From the NCBI GenBank assembly GCA_937893675.1, contig CALBGI010000071.1, positions 1 through 15,164 on the forward strand: 15,164 nt of DNA, in the 5' to 3' direction. The DNA comes from an uncultured Blautia sp. (lineage in GTDB: Bacteria > Bacillota > Clostridia > Lachnospirales > Lachnospiraceae). Below, piece after piece: positions 11,677 to 15,164 of this stretch (position 1 is the stretch's first letter; each line of letters begins with the position of its first letter). Both the position numbers and the translations under genes were made by a program. The notes beneath the pieces are model-generated. The model saw nothing but the letters and a program-made list of their open reading frames with translations, had not been told where the DNA came from and ran no database searches.

Positions 11677-13628
11677 ACAAGAAAAAACTGATCGTAAGCC
11701 TGATTGCAGCGCCCTTTGCCATTCTTGCGATTCTATACGCAGGCGGCTTTCTGGCACAGCTTTTGGGTAACTATGCAACCTGGAAACAGGGCGGCGGTAT
11801 TCCCGGCGACGGTACTTCACCGCTGGCCGCTTCGCCCGACTTCCTTCTCTGCCTTTCCTCTGTGCTCAGACCGCCTTATGGCGTGTATGGCATTTTGATC
11901 TGCATTGGCTTGTTAGCAGTGCTGCTCATCATGGTCATGCGCATGGGATATGGTGATGCCGGTGAGTATGATGAAGACCGCAATTTCTCCTACTCCGCCA
12001 AAGGCACTTATGGCACCTCCGGCTGGATGTCCCGCAAAGAAATGTCCGGCGTACTGGATCTGGTGCCCGATCTGCGCAAACACAAGGGTGTTGTACTGGG
12101 TATGCTGGATGGCAAAGCAGTCTGCATACCGGAAGATACCAGAATCAACAGTAATCTGGCAGTCTACGGCGCCAGTGGTTCCATGAAAACCCGTTCGTTT
12201 TGTATGAACCGTATCCTTCAGGCCACTGTCCGAGGTGAAAATGGCGCCGGAGAATCGTTGATCATCTGCGATCCCAAATCGGAATTGTACGAGAAGTCAA
12301 GCGAATTTCTCCGCAGCCGGGGCTATTGTGTCAAGGTATTCAACCTCGTTTCGCCTGAAAACTCAGATTCCTGGTGTTGCCTTGCCGAAGTTGAGGGACA
12401 GGAACTAATGGCCCAGCTTTTTGTAGATGTCATCATCAAGAACACCACGAACAACGGCAAGAGCGACCATTTCTGGGATGCCTGTGAGATGAATCTGCTC
12501 AAGGCCTTGGTACTGTATGTGGATCAAGGCTATGCGGAAGAAAACCGCAACATTGGCGAAGTCTACCGGCTGCTGACTCTCAATGGGGAATCCCAACTTG
12601 ACACATTGTTCGAGGCGCTTCCTTCCACGCACCCTGCCAAAGCACCCTACAGCCTGTTCAAGCAGGCCAGCGACACAGTGCGAAGCGGCGTGATTATCGG
12701 TCTGGGCAGCCGCCTGCAGGTATTCCAGTCTGAGCTGATCAAAAAAATTACCGCTAAGAATGAGATCGATCTGGAGCTTCCGGGTCAGCAGCCCTGTGCC
12801 TACTTCCTCGTTACCAGCGACCAGGACAGCACCTTTGATTTTCTGGCCTCGCTGTTTCTATCTTTCTGCTTCATCAAACTGGTGCGATATGCAGACCACA
12901 ACTGCGAGGGCGGCAAACTGCCTGTGCCTGTCCATATCCTTGGGGAAGAACTGACAGCGTGCGGCACGATCCCCGACCTCTCCCGCCGGCTCAGCGTAAT
13001 ACGCTCCCGGAATATCTCCATGTCCTGTGTGTTCCAAAATCTCGCAGGATTGCAGAACCGATACCCGCAGAATTTGTGGCAGGAGATCATTGGAAACTGT
13101 GACGCGCAGTTGTTTTTAGGCTGTACAGACCAGCTTACTGCCGAATTTATTTCTGCCAGGACAGGGCTTGCCTCCGTAGCAGTATCCAGTAAGTCCAAAC
13201 AGCTGGGCACCTGGCGTATCTCCAACTATACACCGGAGTTTCGTGAGACCTCTGGTGTTGGAAAACGCCCTGTACTTACTCCTGATGAAGTCCTGCGGCT
13301 CCCGCTGGATCAGGCGCTCATCATCATCCGTGGCAAGAAGGTTCTGCAGGTAGACAAAATGGATTACTCCAAACACCCGGAAGCCAAGTACCTGCGTTCC
13401 TGCAAAGCATCTGCCCATGTACCGGAATGGCGCCGCTTGGAAGAAGAAGCCGCCAAAACACCGCAGCCCGCGCCGAAACCGGCTCCTGCAGCAAAGAAGC
13501 CGGCAAAGCGCAAAGCCACCAAACCGGCATCCCCCACGGATAAATCACCCAAAGAGGCTCCGGCCCCCAAATCTGCCGGTACGCCGGAAGGCATTATCAC
13601 CACAGACAAGGATTCCATCCTGTCTTAA
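11673..13628 (+). CDS. VirD4/TraG-type coupling ATPase (T4CP)
   Basis: 651 residues if started at ATA 11673; a conventional call would start at TTG 11763 (residue 31). The ATA start is favoured by the RBS at 11658 and because residues 1-30 then form a normal first membrane helix (NKKKLIVSLIAAPFAILAIL). The second helix is at ~71-90 (YGILICIGLLAVLLIMVM). Then come the soluble motor domain with Walker A GASGSMKT (166-173, Lys172), a downstream LIICDPKSELYEKSSEFLR stretch, ILGEEL at 422-427 in the Walker B position, and IRSRNIS with QNLAGLQNRYPQ typical of the family. Gly424 replaces the usual Walker B Asp; Glu425 is kept. Residues ~590-651 are a Pro/Ala/Lys tail. The protein hands the relaxase-DNA complex to the channel built by the upstream genes. 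Family call is very secure. Confidence 0.93.
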   Translation: MNKKKLIVSLIAAPFAILAILYAGGFLAQLLGNYATWKQGGGIPGDGTSPLAASPDFLLCLSSVLRPPYGVYGILICIGLLAVLLIMVMRMGYGDAGEYDEDRNFSYSAKGTYGTSGWMSRKEMSGVLDLVPDLRKHKGVVLGMLDGKAVCIPEDTRINSNLAVYGASGSMKTRSFCMNRILQATVRGENGAGESLIICDPKSELYEKSSEFLRSRGYCVKVFNLVSPENSDSWCCLAEVEGQELMAQLFVDVIIKNTTNNGKSDHFWDACEMNLLKALVLYVDQGYAEENRNIGEVYRLLTLNGESQLDTLFEALPSTHPAKAPYSLFKQASDTVRSGVIIGLGSRLQVFQSELIKKITAKNEIDLELPGQQPCAYFLVTSDQDSTFDFLASLFLSFCFIKLVRYADHNCEGGKLPVPVHILGEELTACGTIPDLSRRLSVIRSRNISMSCVFQNLAGLQNRYPQNLWQEIIGNCDAQLFLGCTDQLTAEFISARTGLASVAVSSKSKQLGTWRISNYTPEFRETSGVGKRPVLTPDEVLRLPLDQALIIIRGKKVLQVDKMDYSKHPEAKYLRSCKASAHVPEWRRLEEEAAKTPQPAPKPAPAAKKPAKRKATKPASPTDKSPKEAPAPKSAGTPEGIITTDKDSILS

Positions 13629-13662
13629 ACAAAACTATCAAATTCATAGGAGGTTTTAATCT

Positions 13663-15159
13663 ATGGCAACCAAGAAAAAAGAACTTCTGGAACAGGAGGC
13701 TCCTGTTACCGAAACCGTTATGTCGGAAGGCGAAACTCTGCCGGCCGATACTGCTCAACCTGAATCCCTTCCTGCTGATACTGGCAATAGTCTGGATTTG
13801 AACGAACTGCTGGGGCAGATGGATCAGCCCCTGGAGGACACCTCTGCCGAATATATGGCTGAAGATCCCCTTCCTGAACTCACCGAGGAGGAAATGTTCG
13901 GAGATACGCCTGCTGAAACAGACGATCAAAGCGCTGCTCCCACTGATATGCCGGAAGACTTTGATGTGCAGCCGCCTGATGTTTACGAAGATAACGCCGA
14001 CGCTGTGCAGGAACCCCCTGCATCTCCCAAGCCCAAGCGTACCAGCCGAAAGAAGAAAGAAGCTGCTGCTCCTGAAGAAACTGTCACAGAGGAAGTCCCT
14101 GCCGAAACAACAGAGTCGGCGGATACAGCCGACTCTATTCTTGATACGGAGGAACCTGCTGTGGAGCCTGATGTTCCTGTCGTGGAAGAAGCTGCCGCTC
14201 CTGCCCCTACTCCTTCTCCTCCCCAGCGCCAGCCCCGCCCCCAGCGCGGCGAGGCCCCCGTCCTTACCATCCGCAGCCGGGATGATGTCGAGACTGCCGA
14301 AGACCGTGATGATGTAATCTGGCATGAGATCCATAATGCCTACCGCACCCGCAAGATCATCACCGGCAAGCTGGGCGGCATTGAACAGCTGGACAACCGC
14401 AAGACGGTGGCAGTTGTGGATTACAAGGGGTTCCGTGTCATTATCCCTATCAAGGAAATGATGATCAATCTGGGCCGCAGTCCTTCCGGTCAGGAATACG
14501 CCGACCTTATGCTGCGCCAAAATAAGATCCTTGGCAACATGCTCGGTGCTGACATTGACTTCATCGTGCGTGGTATCGACTCCAAGACCCGCAGCGTAGT
14601 TGCCAGCCGCAAGGAGGCCATGCTGCGCAAACGCCAGATTTTTTATCTGGATACGGATGCTGCCGGTATGTACCGTATCTATGAGGGCCGCATCGTCCAG
14701 GCGCGTGTGATTGCAGTGGCCGAAAAGGTTGTGCGCGTGGAAGTTTTCGGCGTTGAAACCTCCATTCTTGCCCGTGACCTTGCCTGGGACTGGATTGGTG
14801 ACGCCCATGAGCGTTTTTCCGTAGGCGACGAGGTGCTGGTCCGTATTCTCAGCGTGCGGCGCAACAGTCTGGAGGACTTGGGCATCAAGGCTGACATCAA
14901 GAGTATTTCCGAGAACACCGACAGGGACAACCTGCAGAAGTGCCGTATCCAGGGCAAGTATGCCGGCCGTGTCACAGATGTCCACAAGGGCGTTGTCTAT
15001 GTGCGTCTCTCCAATGGTGTCAATGCGGTAGCCCATTCCTGCTATGACTACCGGATGCCCGGCAAAAAGGACGATGTATCTTTTGCCGTCACCCGTCTGG
15101 ATATGGAGCGGGGTGTGGCCGTAGGTATTATCACTCGGATCATCCGTCAGAACCTGTAA
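13663..15159 (+). CDS. Acidic-tailed protein with S1-like RNA-binding repeats
   Basis: 498 residues; AGGAGG (13648-13653) with a 9-nt spacer before ATG, 34 bp after the coupling-protein stop. Residues 1-~205 are acidic, Pro/Ala/Thr-rich and low complexity, with a basic island KPKRTSRKKKE, and are probably disordered. The rest contains three S1/OB-like units: ~229-322 (VVDYKGFRVIIPIKEM, then VRGIDSKTRSVVASRKEAM), ~340-425 (YEGRIVQARVIAVAEKVVRV, then VGDEVLVRILSVRR) and ~430-495 (GKYAGRVTDVHKGVVYVRLS). The strand order and the DxxxRSVVASRKEA ending match S1 repeats of ribosomal protein S1 type. It probably binds single-stranded nucleic acid; in an ICE operon this could mean translation control, antitermination or single-strand protection. 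No membrane segment or signal. It is not the chromosomal S1, which is built differently. Confidence 0.75.
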   Translation: MATKKKELLEQEAPVTETVMSEGETLPADTAQPESLPADTGNSLDLNELLGQMDQPLEDTSAEYMAEDPLPELTEEEMFGDTPAETDDQSAAPTDMPEDFDVQPPDVYEDNADAVQEPPASPKPKRTSRKKKEAAAPEETVTEEVPAETTESADTADSILDTEEPAVEPDVPVVEEAAAPAPTPSPPQRQPRPQRGEAPVLTIRSRDDVETAEDRDDVIWHEIHNAYRTRKIITGKLGGIEQLDNRKTVAVVDYKGFRVIIPIKEMMINLGRSPSGQEYADLMLRQNKILGNMLGADIDFIVRGIDSKTRSVVASRKEAMLRKRQIFYLDTDAAGMYRIYEGRIVQARVIAVAEKVVRVEVFGVETSILARDLAWDWIGDAHERFSVGDEVLVRILSVRRNSLEDLGIKADIKSISENTDRDNLQKCRIQGKYAGRVTDVHKGVVYVRLSNGVNAVAHSCYDYRMPGKKDDVSFAVTRLDMERGVAVGIITRIIRQNL

Positions 15160-15164
15160 GCAAA

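Noticed and set aside
11579..11898. Short plus-strand ORFs around the coupling-protein start
   Set aside because: They lie out of frame with both the winged-helix protein and VirD4, and neither has an RBS. The VirD4 frame itself reads back cleanly to ATA 11673.
13597..15036. 479-codon open frame on the minus strand
   Set aside because: It lies opposite the S1-like gene, has no ribosome binding site, and reads as low-complexity antisense of a GC-rich coding frame. The plus-strand gene has an RBS, clear domains and operon context.
1..15164. CRISPR array, tRNA/rRNA genes, relaxase, integrase, att sites
   Set aside because: Looked for and not seen; no regularly spaced repeats, no cloverleaf or rRNA-like sequence, and no HUH or tyrosine/serine recombinase motifs in any credible gene.

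Overview
The window is about 15.2 kb of a Gram-positive conjugative element, most likely an integrative and conjugative element (ICE/CTn type) of a gut-type Clostridia host. I infer this from strong AGGAGG ribosome binding sites, frequent TTG starts, and a PrgI/VirB4/VirD4 type IV secretion system (T4SS) of the kind common in clostridial ICEs. All twelve credible genes lie on the + strand. No relaxase, integrase, attachment site, tRNA or cargo gene is visible, so this is an internal part of the element: the transfer apparatus and its control region. The exact species cannot be read from the sequence.

Layout. 1-447 is an AT-rich non-coding region ahead of a two-gene control unit. That unit is a protein with two winged helices (448-1608) and a sigma/ArpU-like regulator (1605-2156), with overlapping stop and start codons. 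2141-2405 is a dense regulatory leader: a 22-bp tandem repeat, a promoter-like pair and three hairpins, two of them terminator-like. The mating-channel genes follow: a VirB2-like small membrane protein (2406), a VirB6/TrbL-like polytopic protein (2848), a secreted Gly-rich protein (3572), a membrane-anchored C39-type peptidase (4568) and a PrgI-VirB4 fusion ATPase (5978-9034).

9035-9227 is a small structured spacer with a 19-codon ORF. After it come three DNA-processing-like genes: a winged-helix protein (9228), a protein carrying what I read as a RusA-type Holliday-junction resolvase active site (9756), and a second winged-helix protein (10591). A clear intrinsic terminator and a 9-bp inverted repeat sit between the second and third. 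The window ends with the VirD4-type coupling ATPase (11673-13628) and a protein with an acidic tail and three S1-like RNA-binding repeats (13663-15159).

How the genes work together (inference). The 448/1605 pair probably controls entry into the transfer operon through the repeats and hairpins at 2141-2355. VirB2-, VirB6- and PrgI-like parts with VirB4 build the channel, the C39 protein acts at the cell wall, and VirD4 feeds in the DNA-protein substrate. The 9228/9756/10591 genes may process element DNA. Points most worth checking: the RusA-like motif at 9756; the apparent ATA start of the coupling protein; a one-base frameshift at the 5' end of the 10591 gene; the tandem repeat plus hairpin leader; and the structured leader at 9060-9211.
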